DNA from: Apophysomyces variabilis
Taxonomy: Eukaryota; Mucoromycota; Mucoromycetes; Mucorales; Mucoraceae
DNA length: 64,000 bases
Direction of reading: 5' to 3'
NCBI GenBank assembly: GCA_002749535.1
Contig: MZZL01000394.1
Coordinates: 186,001 to 250,000, forward strand
The position numbers and the translations under genes were made by a program. The notes beneath the pieces are model-generated. The model had not been told where the DNA came from. It made no database searches and saw only the letters and a program-made list of their open reading frames with translations. This document shows, piece after piece, positions 24,296 to 36,568 of the stretch. Position 1 is the first letter of the stretch, and each line of letters opens with the position of its first letter.

Positions 24296-26609
24296 NNNNN
24301 NNNNNNNNNNNNNNNNNNNNNNNNNNNNNNNNNNNNNNNNNNNNNNNNNNNNNNNNNNNNNNNNNNNNNNNNNNNNNNNNNNNNNNNNNNNNNNNNNNNN
24401 NNNNNNNNNNNNNNNNNNNNNNNNNNNNNNNNNNNNNNNNNNNNNNNNNNNNNNNNNNNNNNNNNNNNNNNNNNNNNNNNNNNNNNNNNNNNNNNNNNNN
24501 NNNNNNNNNNNNNNNNNNNNNNNNNNNNNNNNNNNNNNNNNNTTTTTTTTTTTTTTTTTTTTTTTTTTAGTAATCACTCTACTTACCAACTCCATTGACA
24601 AGCAATACGATACGATAGCAGTCCGTTATCAAGCGGTAGGAATTCGTACGAATACCGTCTTCAATATCGCAAGTAATATGAAACTTGTCAAGAGCTCTAG
24701 CCGTAAGACCGGCCATGTTAATCTTGGCTGAAACAGCTATCAGTTTATCGATACGCTCGAGTTGCATTTCGCTCCTCAAATTCTTCAGGGAAGGCTTCCG
24801 CTTCAAACTTTTCGTTGAAAATGCCGACCGTAAAATATCGTCTCCTTTTGTGGGACAGCTGCCCTCAGTATAATACGAGATTTTTACATAGACTTGGCCG
24901 TTTGCCTCGTTTACGCGCTTAATTCGTTTGTGGAGGTAAAATTTAACCATGGAATCCTCTCCAAAGTACGATTTCCCGCTTTGTTGTGCTCTCGAAACGC
25001 CAAGACGAGTGATCTCGGTTGTAGGCCGTCGCTGTGTTATCTGCTCTATATTGGCCAAGGACGGCATGGGTGTTGTGAGATGGCTCCTCAGAGATTCAAA
25101 TATAGCCAGCGGTTTATCTTGAGGTGCTAACGTTCTTTCTTCTAAGACCAGTTACACAAAGATTTAGTGAAACTGCAACCATAGGATACCCTTTTCTGTA
25201 CCTCGATCTGGGGATTTGACAGTAAGGTAGTATTCTACATGGTTTGCAGCGGCCATTGTGCTGCTATCGATTTCATTGAGACGGAACCGCTCAATAGCCA
25301 TTTTTAGAAGTTGATTGGCGTCCGTTTCGTCATCCACTAAAACAGTGTTAAAGGTCGCTCTGACGTTGAGATTTCCAGCAAAGACTCGTAAAACAGTTAG
25401 TTTCGTGTTGCTGACGGAAGGCTTTTCAGAAGCATCCCCTGCACTTGAGCCATCACTTTGCAGATAAGATGACGAAACACTTGGACTAGTATTCATTCCT
25501 GAGTTATATGGACGCTCTGCTCCGCTAGATCCCTGTTGCACTGCGTCCCGTTTCTCTTTATTATTTCGGGAAAATAGACGACGCCACACGCCTGTCTTCC
25601 GTTGCCGAGTACTATTTGTGGATGATGTTGTCCTAGGAACTCGATTATTTCGCCCTGTTTCTAAAATTGGTGGGTATCTTAATGATAGCGATGGAGTGGA
25701 TATGTGATGTGGTCTGTCCTCTGTTGCTGTTGTTGCCACCTGTGAATCACACCAAGCTTCTGGGCTATCGTCCAGTACGTTTTGCTCTTCATCCTGTAAA
25801 TACGACAAATCCTCGTCATCGCCCTCATCATCTCTCATTGTCTCTCTCCATTCTTCGTATGTTTCCTCGATATCCTCTTCTGAGCCATCATCGGTTAGGA
25901 TGATCTGTAACTGAAGTGCCAGTTGTCTTGAAAGGGTTACTTTTTTATTTTGCACCTTTGGAGATACGGCCTTTTGGACATGATGGAAATTTTCACTGAC
26001 AAGAGCCACCTATACATCATATGTGCACAGTATATATATCTTTATTATTCTAGAAACCCGTTTATATTTTACCTCTGCATTACGGTACTTGTTTAACCTG
26101 GCTAATCTCTCAAATGGAGTCTAGAGGTTAAGATTGTCTGAATTTAGAATTCAAGCTCCTATGTCCTGCGTACCTCGATGTTTTCAGCAGGAATGTATCC
26201 TATTTCAGACGTACTGATGACATTCACGAGCCACCAGTAGGAATTACTATCATCTAGTAGCGTCAATGTGTCCCCTTTAACAACTGATGCCTGCCCTTCC
26301 ACTGTTGCAACGAAGGTGTGGAGTGCATAAACCTAATTAGTCTTCTCAGTAATCCCGTCTGTTTCCCCACTATTCCTAGCGTACATAATCAAAATCTATG
26401 TCAGAATTGGCAATACTGGCCACGGAAGCCGTTTCATTATCTATATCGTCCACATCTTCTTCCGAGTAGATCAGGTCGTCCAGATGACCGGGATTATCGA
26501 TGGCTGCACTGCTGGTTCCTAAGAACAAGCATTAAGGACAACCTGCCACAACGAATTCCTTACGTGCGTGGCCGTCTGGTCGTCGATAGACTTCTGCTAG
26601 TGTTGACAT
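23610..26609 (-). CDS. SH3 and Ras-association (RA) domain signalling/polarity protein (assembly gap inside)
   Basis: The start is at 26609 (MSTLAEVYRRPDGHAR). After an acidic stretch comes an SH3 domain (YALHTFVATVEGQASVVKGD ... YWWLVNV ... GYIPAENIE), then ETPFERLARLNKYRNAE, a tail after SH3 typical of fungal polarity proteins such as Bud14-type SH3 proteins. A long acidic/serine-rich linker follows, then an RA domain (LTVLRVFAGNLNVRATFNTVLVDDETDANQLLKMA...). Downstream is a region that could be PH-like (VKFYLHKRIKRVNEANGQVYVKISYY, near 24900). The coding sequence is interrupted by 247 N. The frame resumes after the gap with SKLKEVLNDESLIPKGTIEKIFLL and a coiled, serine-rich C-terminus ending SYNALLSRKRYDGFKG. 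The last exon is uncertain. Likely acts in Ras/Cdc42-linked cell polarity (inference). Confidence 0.75.
24296..24542. other. Assembly gap (247 N) flanked by poly-T
   Basis: A run of N replaces sequence inside the SH3-RA gene. Both sides are long T homopolymers, so the assembler probably failed at a low-complexity intron or tract; the true length of missing sequence cannot be read here. Confidence 0.98.
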
Positions 26610-27246
26610 ACAGAGTGAGAAATTTGTTTGTTTAAATGAAAGGATCGGGTAGGATGAAGTAAGAAGATGGCACACAGGCTGTCTGAAGAAGGAGAATTGA
26701 ACCCCGATACACGACTATGGGTCTTGCCTGGTGCGCTTTGTCACACCCAAGTTTTCATCAGGGAATGATTTATACATCAAAAAATCCAGCCAGAGTTATG
26801 TTTACAGAGTCAGAGGCCAAGCAGATGCTAGTCTTTAAAGTAAAATACGCAATGATCCAGCAAACGGAAGTTACGCTTAGATTTATGTCTTGCAAATAGA
26901 CTGATATTCAATTTAGGATGCACTTCTGAACCACAAAATGAGATAATTTCCTTGTTATTCATGTTTAAGCATGCAATTCTAGTTACAAGAAGACGATTCA
27001 TGCCTGTGTAATTGTTCCGGATAACCTCAGAACGCTGGAGCTGTCATAGTAACATGAGCAACGAACTTTACAGTCAGATAGAGTAACGTTAACTTGGATA
27101 TCTGATTGATGCAATTCTCAAATATTCGTTCTCCGATGCTCGGAATCCGGCGTGACCGTTATGGCGTAGAACCGGACAAGACAAAGAGGTCAAAAAGTTG
27201 GGTCCGATCTCGCAGTGCTTTTCTTTTTCGACAGCGTAGTTAAACC
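26610..27246. promoter_or_regulatory. Shared divergent promoter region (SH3-RA gene / prp6)
   Basis: A 637-bp region between the divergent start codons of the SH3-RA gene (-) and prp6 (+). No gene is supported inside it; it must hold both promoters and 5' leaders. No specific binding site is claimed. Confidence 0.5.
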
Positions 27247-30166
27247 ATGTTTACGGCTACCAAGGACTTCATTGGAAAGCCCGCACCTCCAAACTATGTA
27301 GCAGGTCTAGGTCGTGGTGCAACTGGATTCACCACTCGATCAGATATTGGTCCTGCAAGAGAATCTGGGGATTTTGGGCTGTAAGTCTTATGGTTTTATG
27401 CTTTTCTTGCGATCGCACAGTCGATCTGACTTATGCTCAACTTCTTTTAGCGATTCGAAGCGTGCACTTGGTGGAAAGCCGGAGGGTGAAGAGGATGATG
27501 ATGAACGCTACCAAGATCCAGACAACGAGGTTGGACTTTTCTCGGGCGCACCATACGAAGAAGACGATGAAGAGGCGGACAAGGTGTGGGAAATGATCGA
27601 TGTTAAAATGGATGAGCGCCGAAAAGCACGAAGAGAAGCAAGAGAAAAGGAAGAACTTGCACGCTATCGTCAAGAAAGACCTAAAATCTCTCAACAGTTT
27701 GCGGATCTGAAACGGCAATTAGTTACCATTGACGAAGCAGAATGGGCAGCGATTCCGGAAGTGGGCGATCTGGTTGGAAAGAACCGCAAACGAAATAAAA
27801 TGCCTGAACGATTCACACCTTTACCTGATACCATCTTGGCGGCTGCAAGAGAAAAGTCTCAGACCGAAACCATGATAGATGCAACGGAACAGAAATACGG
27901 TGGTATTGCCACTCCCAGCATCGACAGTGGCATGATGACAAATTTCAGAGAGATCGGTCAAGCACGAGACAAAGTGCTTGGTTTGAAGCTTGACCAAGTA
28001 TCCGACTCTGTGTCTGGTCAGACGACGATCGATCCAAAGGGTTACCTGACAGATTTGAATAGCGTCGTATTAAAAAGTGATGCTGAAATCGGTGATATCA
28101 AGAAAGCTAGATTGCTTCTGAACTCTGTTATTACTACCAATCCGAAACACGCTCCCGGCTGGATTGCGGCTGCTCGTCTGGAAGAAGTTGCTGGGAGACC
28201 AGTGCAAGCTAGGAGTATTATTGCAAAAGGATGCGAACAATGTCCTAAAAATGAAGATGTTTGGCTGGAATCTGCTCGTCTTAACGTAAGCAGTTTAAAG
28301 AATGTTCGGTATTAAGGTACTAATGTTATTTTTTTCTAGACTGTGGATAATGCTAAGATTATCTTAGCCAATGCAGTTCGGCATCTACCTCAGTCTGTTA
28401 AGATTTGGCTCAAGGCAGTAGATTTGGAAACGGACCAAAAGGCGCAGAAGAGGGTGCTTCGACGTGCTTTAGAGTTTATACCTAACTCAGTCAAACTGTG
28501 GCGGGCTGCTGTTAATATGGAAGAAAATCCAGAAGATGCAAAAGTGTTGCTATCCCGAGCTGTTGAACTCGTACCACTTAGCGTCGAATTATGGCTAGCT
28601 TTGGCTAGATTAGAAACATACAAGAATGCACAAAAAGTGCTTAACAAAGCACGTACGGCGGTTCCTACAAGTCATGAAATTTGGATTGCTGCAGCTCGTT
28701 TAGAAGAGGAGCATGGAAAACCCGAAACGGTGGACAGAATTATTAAATTGGCTGCTACAGCACTGTCACAGACAGGTGCTGTGCTTGACCGAGAACAGTG
28801 GCTTAAGGAGGCCGAAAAATGCGAGAAGAATGGATCGGTGTTGACCTGCCAGGCTATTGTTCGGGCGACCATAGGTTTGGGTGTAGAGGAGGAAGATCAA
28901 AAGGCGACATGGATGGAAGATGCTGAGAGTTGTATTGCCCACGGATCTATCGAGACCGCACGTGCTATCTATGCTCATGCATTGAAAGTATTCCCTGGCA
29001 AAAAATCGATTTGGAAACAAGCTGCGTTCCTTGAGAAAAGCCATGGAACACCTGAAAGTCTTGAGGAGTTACTACAGCGAGCTGTTAGATATTGTCCTCA
29101 AGCAGAAGTACTATGGCTTATGGGCGCCAAGGAGAAATGGCTTGCTGGTGATGTTCAAGGTGCACGAGATATTCTTGAAGAGGCCTTCCGAGCCAATCCA
29201 AACAGTGAGCAAATTTGGCTGGCTGCTGTCAAGGTGGAGAGCGAAAGCAAAGAATTCGAGCGTGCCAGAAAACTCTTGGAGATGGCAAGACACGAATCTG
29301 GTACAGAGCGCGTGTGGATGAAGTCAGCCTTGCTGGAGAGGCAAATGAAAGATTACGACCGTTGCCTTGCCCTTCTTGAGGAAGGTCTACAGAAACATCC
29401 TACTTTTGATAAGTTCTGGATGATCAAAGGACAGGTGGAAGACGAAGCATTGAACCAGCCAACAAAGGCACGCGAGACCTATAATAAAGCGGTGAAGACC
29501 TGTCCGAAGAGTATTACCCTGTGGATTTTGCTGGCCAAACTCGAAGAAAAGCTGGGTATGGTAACAAAGGCGCGTGCTACTTTGGAAAAGGCACGGTATA
29601 TCAATCCCAAGACCCCAGAATTATGGTTACATGCTATCCGAACAGAGACTCGAGCAAATAACATAAGTTCTGCAAAGGCAATGGCTGCAAAGGCACTACA
29701 AGAATGCCCTTCATCAGGTATTATCTGGACCGAGTCCATTTTTATGGAAGCGCGACCACAACGTAAGGCACGAAGTGTAGATGCTCTTAAAAAGTGCGAG
29801 CACGATCCTGTCATTGTTACCACCGTGGCTCGATTATTCTGGACGGATAGAAAAATTGAAAAGGCACGCAACTGGTTCCAAAAGGCAGTGCAGATTGATC
29901 CCGACCAGGGTGATTCCTTTGCATGGTGGTACAAATTCGAACAGCAACATGGCACTAAAGTAGGTTCCCTTTTATATTGTATTATTGTTCAGATCAACTC
30001 ATTCTCTCAACTTTAGGAACATCGCGAAAATGTTATGAAGCGATGTAGGATGGCAGAGCCACATCACGGCGAAAACTGGCAGGCGGTGGCAAAGAATGTT
30101 GATAATATTGGATTGAAGACAGAGGAGATTCTTGAGAAGTGTGCTGCTATGCTTGATCAAGCATAA
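27247..30166 (+). CDS. prp6: Pre-mRNA splicing factor Prp6/Prp1 (U5 snRNP, PRPF6 homologue)
   Basis: A bridging protein of the U4/U6.U5 tri-snRNP. Four exons (introns near 27379-27448, 28288-28338 and 29959-30015) give about 910 residues, matching fungal Prp1. The N-terminus [20 protein letters not shown] with [19 protein letters not shown] is the family's PRP1_N domain. It is followed by an acidic segment ([20 protein letters not shown]) and a coiled, charged stretch, and then many HAT/TPR-like repeats of the form W..AA.LE...G....AR.I..KA....P from about residue 300 to the end (e.g. [44 protein letters not shown]). The ending [14 protein letters not shown] is typical. Fully intact. Confidence 0.97.
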
Positions 30167-30426
30167 AACCGTATTTCTTTTTCTTTTTCTTTTTGATATA
30201 AGTCAAAAGCTTTAGTAAGATCACAGAAATAAACGAAAAAAAGAAAAAAAAGCCGGAAATATACATTTTCGATGATCTACAGAAAGTCGTCTTGAAAGTA
30301 AGATGCACAGGAAAAAACTGTAAAGAACTAAAACAAAATATGCTTTAAGCAGGCATATAGTACCTATCCTCTCCCCATTCATTATAGATTCGATTGTTGT
30401 GGGTATCGCAAAGGGTTCCGTTGAGT

Positions 30427-33400
30427 TCAGGAAGGCGGTGACTCGGTAAGTCGACTATAATCACTACTACTTCTATTTCTGCTTCGGTTTCCGTTGTGAT
30501 TCTCTTCGCCCTTTAGCTCTTCTATTCCTACCATAGGATCATCTTTTTCCGGTAAATATTCCGGACCATCTTGTTGATCTTTTCTTCTTTTTTTCCGTTT
30601 GCTGATGCAGTTTTTGAGTGATGCCTTCATTTCCATCATCGTGAAAGGTTTGCTGATAAAATCGTTCATGCCTGCATCGATACATATTTGGCGGTCCTGC
30701 TTTGACGCTGAGGCAGTCAGCGCAATAATGTACACATCCGTAACGTTCAACAGAGGTTGATCGACCAAAGAACTCTGCGAAAGGATATTGACCGCTTTAC
30801 GCTCCGAAATGATGGCCCTTGTCGCTTCAAGTCCATCCATTTCCGGCATATATAAATCCATCTGTAAGATCCATTCGATTAATTTTTAGCATTCACTTGT
30901 TTCCCAACATGAAAATACTTGCAAATATGACGTCAAACTTCATCTTTCTCATCAGATCTAAAGCTTCACGACCGTTGCTTGCGACCATCACATCGTAATA
31001 ACCAAGCCTTTTCAATATACTGATAGCAATTTTCTGATTCACTGAAAAAATAATTAAGCCAAAATCGCCCATTCAAGTTTGCTATGCAAAATACTCACAG
31101 ACATTGTCTTCCGCTAACATTATTTTGATGGGATATAACGCCGCAAAGGTTTCATCGCTATTAGTAGCCTTCCTTTGGTAATGGTATTGTTGTTTTACTA
31201 TAGCTGCACGGGTGGGACGCGTTACTGAAGCCGCACATGCTTCTGATGCAGCTTTGCCAGATATTGATTTCTCAGTTGCCGACTGAGCCGTGTCGGCTAG
31301 GTGAGGACGAGTGAAAGCCCGCTTATTGTCCGTCCTGTTTACATTTCCATGACCCATTATGTTGCCGGCTGCAGAGGACAATGGGACCACTGGATTGGGT
31401 ATATGAGGTATAGTTTTGTTTCCTACTACAGACCATGAAGATTGGCCAAAAGGTAATACAGATGGATGGATATTAGCTTCCGAGTGTTGTCCGCGCTGAG
31501 ACAAAGATGACCAGGCATTTGTTTGGTTGGACATTCTGTTCAGCCGATCATCGCTGATGCTTTCGGTATGAGAACTCTGGGAACTGGGTGTAGGAGGAAA
31601 ATACCCGGAAGGATTTAAAGATGATCCAGGTGAAACCGATTTGTTTGCGGGCGATGTCCCGTCTATTATTCGTTCCCCGAAATATAAATTGATACTTCCA
31701 CTACCATCAGATATCGTCGAGCTTGGTGATGGTGGCGATGCAAAGATACCGGTGGTTGTACTTTCCGAACCACGGCTCTCGGGAGAGCGACCATAAGCAA
31801 TAGTCATTGGTAGTGTAAGTGCAAATCGTGAACCAACACCCTCTTCTGATTCTACCCATAGTCCACCACCCATACGATTAACAAGTGTGCTAGAAATAGC
31901 AAGACCTAGGCCAGTACCACCGTAGCGTCTGGCAGTGGAAATGTCAATCTGCGAGAATGATTTGAAAAGCCTGGGTAAGCGATCTGCCGGAATACCAATG
32001 CCCGTATCTGTCACTGAGATTTCCAAAATAGTTTTGTCAGAACAATCCTCATTTTCATCCTCATCGTCGCTTGCGCCAGCGCGAGCTTCTTTGTCTTTGT
32101 GCATTTTCGCTGCTGAAGATTTTCCGCGCATGGCACGCGTCCATATGGTCTCCATCTTTGCATCATATCGCTGTTTAAACGTCATTTGCCCCGAATGATG
32201 TTGCACTGGCACCGGAACATAGCGTTTAATCTTTACACTGATACCGCCCCTTTTTGTAAACTGTTGCAAGTCAAAATGTCACTTTGTACCTATACTGAAA
32301 AGAAAGCATCACAACACGTACCTTGACAGCGTTTGAACAAAGATTCAACAAAATCTGTGTTAACCGCATTGTGTCACCCATCAGGTGATCGTCTACGTCG
32401 GTGTCAATTTTCCACAGTAACGGCAGCACAGTCTTTTCACTTTCTAGCGGTGCAGAAAATGGAGGTCTCCCTGCTTTTCTTAAATTTGTTATCGCTTGGG
32501 GAAGTGATAAGCTGTCTTCTAGATCATTTGGCCATTCTGTCACACAAACAACCTTGTTATGCTGGCTCATAGACGCTTGGTGTCTAGCCATATTAAGTGC
32601 ATCTGTTCGTAAGGGGTTAGGTCACACACAGTTATGTATAAAATGGGCATTGCCTTTTACACATTTACGCAGACTAAAACGTCTGCTTTCCAACTTAAAT
32701 TTCGGATCGTGGTTGATTTTCGAGATGTCCAAGATATCGTTTATCACCTTAGATATTTTTAATACTAAATCCTAAAGCAAGATAACTTACTGTCAACAGA
32801 TGATGTCCACTTGTCTGAATTACTTCGAGGTGCTCGGTCTGCTCTTCATTCAGCGTAGAACGCTCTCGTAACAGTAGATCGGTCAAAGCTATCACCGCAT
32901 TCATTGGTGTTCTTTAAAATTTGTGTAAGTCTTTCCTGAAAACTAATTGATGCCTCCTGGACAGGTAACCTTATTTCATGACTCATGTCAGCCAAAAATT
33001 TGATCTTGTTTTCAGCATCCTGTATAGCATCATTCTTTGCTTTCATCAAGCGTTCTTCCTCTCTCACGCGTTGTAATTCTCGCATGGTGCGTAATTTTAC
33101 TGACTCTAGGAGATCTGTGATAAACAGAAGCTTTGCTGAATCAACGGGCTTGTCGGTCATGATACATATCAGCCCAATACTGTCTCCTTTTGGTGTGTCC
33201 AGACGTATTCCTACGAAGCTGCCTGAGCATGGATATATATCGCTTCCCGTTGTGGCTTTTTGTATGGAACAGGATGATTGCAGTAAGGTCTGAATGTGCG
33301 GAGTATCACGAAGCAAGGGTAGTTGAACAGCTGTATTTTTTGCACTACTAATTGCTCAGTTTCTCCACAGAAACTGTACCTCAGCACTTACATATTGTCA

Positions 33401-33852
33401 CATGTTGAAGTGGAATATGAAGCTCTGTTCAGTAACACTTGATCGTTTGAAAAGATCGGCGTGCCTGATGGGCTATTGTTCTCTGAACATGGTCGGTTAC
33501 GGAATGTGGGCGAAGGTGAAGGTTCGTTCTCATATTTAGATCGCAAACTCTGACTAGTATCGTCGGCAAGAAATCTGAATGAACCATCGTCTGCCTGAGC
33601 TTCTGCCATTTCTTTGTATTCTTCTACTGTCATGAGTTGCTGGACAAGAACTGTTTGTGTTTGTGTCCACTGCCCAATCTCCCGTACAAGGCAGCATAAG
33701 AACTCGTGTCCCACGTATGAAAAAGTGGTTGCCTGGAGAAATTGTAAGGTCATGGATAAGGGTGAACTTGACGGATCTGTGTATGCAGACGGCGAAACAA
33801 GTGTTGTAGGTATAGTCTTTTCGTCTCCATTATGAGTGAAATCCAGTTCCAT
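30427..33852 (-). CDS. Hybrid sensor histidine kinase (GAF - HisKA - HATPase - REC)
   Basis: A cytoplasmic two-component phosphorelay kinase; no membrane segment was seen. The start at 33852 opens [13 protein letters not shown]; a GAF-like sensor follows ([22 protein letters not shown], and [20 protein letters not shown]). The H-box becomes canonical only after splicing: [10 protein letters not shown] joins to [14 protein letters not shown] through an intron at about 32908-32965, so the unspliced reading gives a false LPVQ. ATPase boxes: [15 protein letters not shown] (N), DTGIGIP (G1), FKSFSQID (F), GTGLGLAIS (G2). The receiver domain has MLAEDN, phospho-acceptor DLYMPEMDG and the SKPF lysine. 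A long Ser/Pro/Asn-rich spacer (31200-31800) separates ATPase and receiver. All catalytic residues are intact. It is expected to signal through an HPt protein to response regulators. Confidence 0.93.
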
Positions 33853-36568
33853 GGTTTTTCGCCTGAATCCTGCAATGCAGGGCCGTTAACTAACTGGGAT
33901 ATAGATGTAGGTAGTGTTTTGGCTTTAGCGGATGAAAGAACGCTTTCTCGTGTTCGTGCAAAAAGGGCTCAATGTGAAGTCTTATGATGCTGGGACTGGG
34001 AACTGATTTTTCGTACACCCCCCTTACGTCAATAAAAATGGCCCGGAGGAGTTTGGGGATCGTCTATTAGCGCCAGTAATCCGCACCAGGCAAACTCATT
34101 AAGCTTTTGCAAAAATAACTTAGTTTAACGCTTTAATGACATAGTTTACTTCAATTTACACCAATATCACCAGCTCAATCAAGATATACAGACACACACT
34201 CCTTCTTTTTATAACGGTAACTACTGCAATTCAACAGACTAGATATAAATTAACGTTTATTAACACAATCAACTGCGGTCGATGTCAGGAACGAAGTACT
34301 CATGTTCTCCAGACTTGCTATCAACAATTAGACAGAAAATCTTTACCTACAGAACGAGCAACCGAGGAATTAGCCTTCCCAATAAGTGCTTTGCTTCGCT
34401 ACTTACTCTTCGGCATGCACATTCACAGGAATCTGATTCTCATGTTGCCGCATATCGTATAGAGCACTTATCTTCGTAGGCATGCGGACCTTTCGCGCCA
34501 AATCACAATGCTTATCCTCAGGAACGCATACTTCAGTCTATTGCAGAGCTGGTATTACTGACCAGCATGCTTGTTCCCATTGAATGAATTTTGAGAAAGT
34601 TAGCTTGACTTCTGCACAAATGTTGCCAATTTTGAACCGGTTGCTTTTAATTACCATAATGCCTTCCATCCGTTACTGATTTGCATATGCTGAGCAATCT
34701 TCAGAATGACTCCTCTCACATAGGCTAGCTTTGAGTCTTTGTTACTCAATCTGTCATCCTTTTTATCAGAACTCTACTCGAACCGTCTGATTCCCCTTCT
34801 TGAATACTACCTGTTCGCTTGGATTTATTTTTGACTTATGTGACTAACTGTTACCAGTTTCAGCTTTCTGTTTGTGATTCGGAAAGTCCCACCCCATACA
34901 CCGCACGTCATTCTCAAGTTGCGATCTGTAGAATGGTATTGTCACAACAAGGCATTCATCTGTTTCTCTATATCTTTCCTGCATTTTCCACAACTGGATC
35001 TCGACGTTCAAAGTCTACACAATGTCTAAGAGCAAGAAACTGGTGACAGAGACAACTCATCAAGAGCCTCCAACACTACGGTATAGAAAAGCTGTACATG
35101 GCGCAGAAGAGTCGTACGTTATATAAGATACGACTTTTGTGAGATTTGTGGGGCTTTTGATTAGTTGAACTATTTGACAATGTAAGTCTTATATGCGATC
35201 TATACGGTATCATCAGCCGGAGTCACCGAATTTGTGACAAGAGTCACAGCCCGCCTGCTGAATTTTTGGCTCTGTCACCAAGCTGAGTCGCAGCTTTTGA
35301 TACTTTTCTCAAGCTATTTCAATTTTTGCATTGGCAGACGCTCAGATAGCTCAGAAATATCGCAATCTCTGTCACTCGCTAGCCGAAGCACTAATCTTTT
35401 TTTTTCCCTAGACGGATATCGAAAAATACATGCTAACCTTACATTATATACACACTTTATCTGTAGAAGTGCATGTTACAGATAGATCTTTATGACCTTG
35501 TATGCGGATTGGCCTGTATAGGCGACGAGTAAGATAGCGATCTTTTGTACTTCATTTGTTTGTACATTTACTCTCCACGCACAGACGTTGTATATAAAAA
35601 CAGATCCTAAAATCTCAGGATCCTCGCGTTTCTGATATCCTCAAAACGGTTCCTACCATTCCTTACACGCATCTTTCTACAGCGCTTCCTCGCCCACACC
35701 CACTATACTTATGCATTCGCTCTTCGCAAGTAGATAGCGAAGTTGGCCATAGGCCATGCTATTACATCATCTACGGTCCACCTTTAACTAAAACTAAACA
35801 GGAACAAAAGAACTACAAATGACAACAGAGAACTTTGTTTATTTGCTGTAACGATACTGTCAATCTTCTTTTATTTCTCTTAAAACATTGGTAACTAAAA
35901 TATAAAGGTATATATAATGAAAGCAATAGACTACACACATAGAAAATAAAAAGAAAAAGCTCGTTCTACACATCAAAGATAAATTACACAAAGAATTTCA
36001 ATGTCTCATTTCTGTTTCTTTCTTGCAGGAACCTTTTATTGGTTCGTTTCTTTATTCACTGAGTGTATATATTAAAGTGAATATAGATAAACCATAGAAG
36101 TTTCGTTTAAGGGCACTTTTCGTAGTGCTAAGAAATCAGATATGTACTTATTGTATAAACTACAGTATTATGGAGATTTACGATAACCCCTTTTGATGTT
36201 TGCATAAGGAAAAACATCAATTATGCCATCGAATATAATGATTGTTTTATCAGTGATCATCTTCAGTATTTGACACGCCGACTGCAGAATGATTCATTGT
36301 CTTGAACTATACTGTACTGTTACACAATCCAAGGAGAAGTATTCACAATGAAATGATTTGTTTAAATACGTCATATTTCAGCAGTTGATTCTTATTCTTA
36401 ACACTTCACTGTCTACGCACTCTCAAGTACTTATTTACTTATCCTTTTTATTGTACTATTTTTTTTTGTTATATGGTAAAGTAAAAGACAGAAAACAAGC
36501 ACTGCACACTAACGTTAAAAATATGGTAGCTGCCAAATTTGAACTTTGTAGGAAACCCAGGTCTTAAT
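33853..36568. other. Long intergenic region between histidine kinase and Fanzor-type gene
   Basis: About 2.7 kb between two divergent genes. No ORF resembles a known protein and no consistent splice pattern joins the short ones. The left end holds the kinase promoter. A cluster of GTCAC/GTGAC motifs lies at about 35221-35375. The stretch 35860-36540 is very AT-rich. I found no inverted-repeat boundary here that would mark the left end of a transposon carrying the Fanzor-type gene. Confidence 0.4.

Noticed and set aside
24257..24601. Frames across the N gap
   Set aside because: They consist of unknown bases flanked by poly-T or poly-A translation and carry no information.
32908..33316. Degenerate histidine-kinase H-box (SHEIRLPVQ)
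   Set aside because: A GT-AG intron explains it; splicing gives the canonical SHEIRTPMN.
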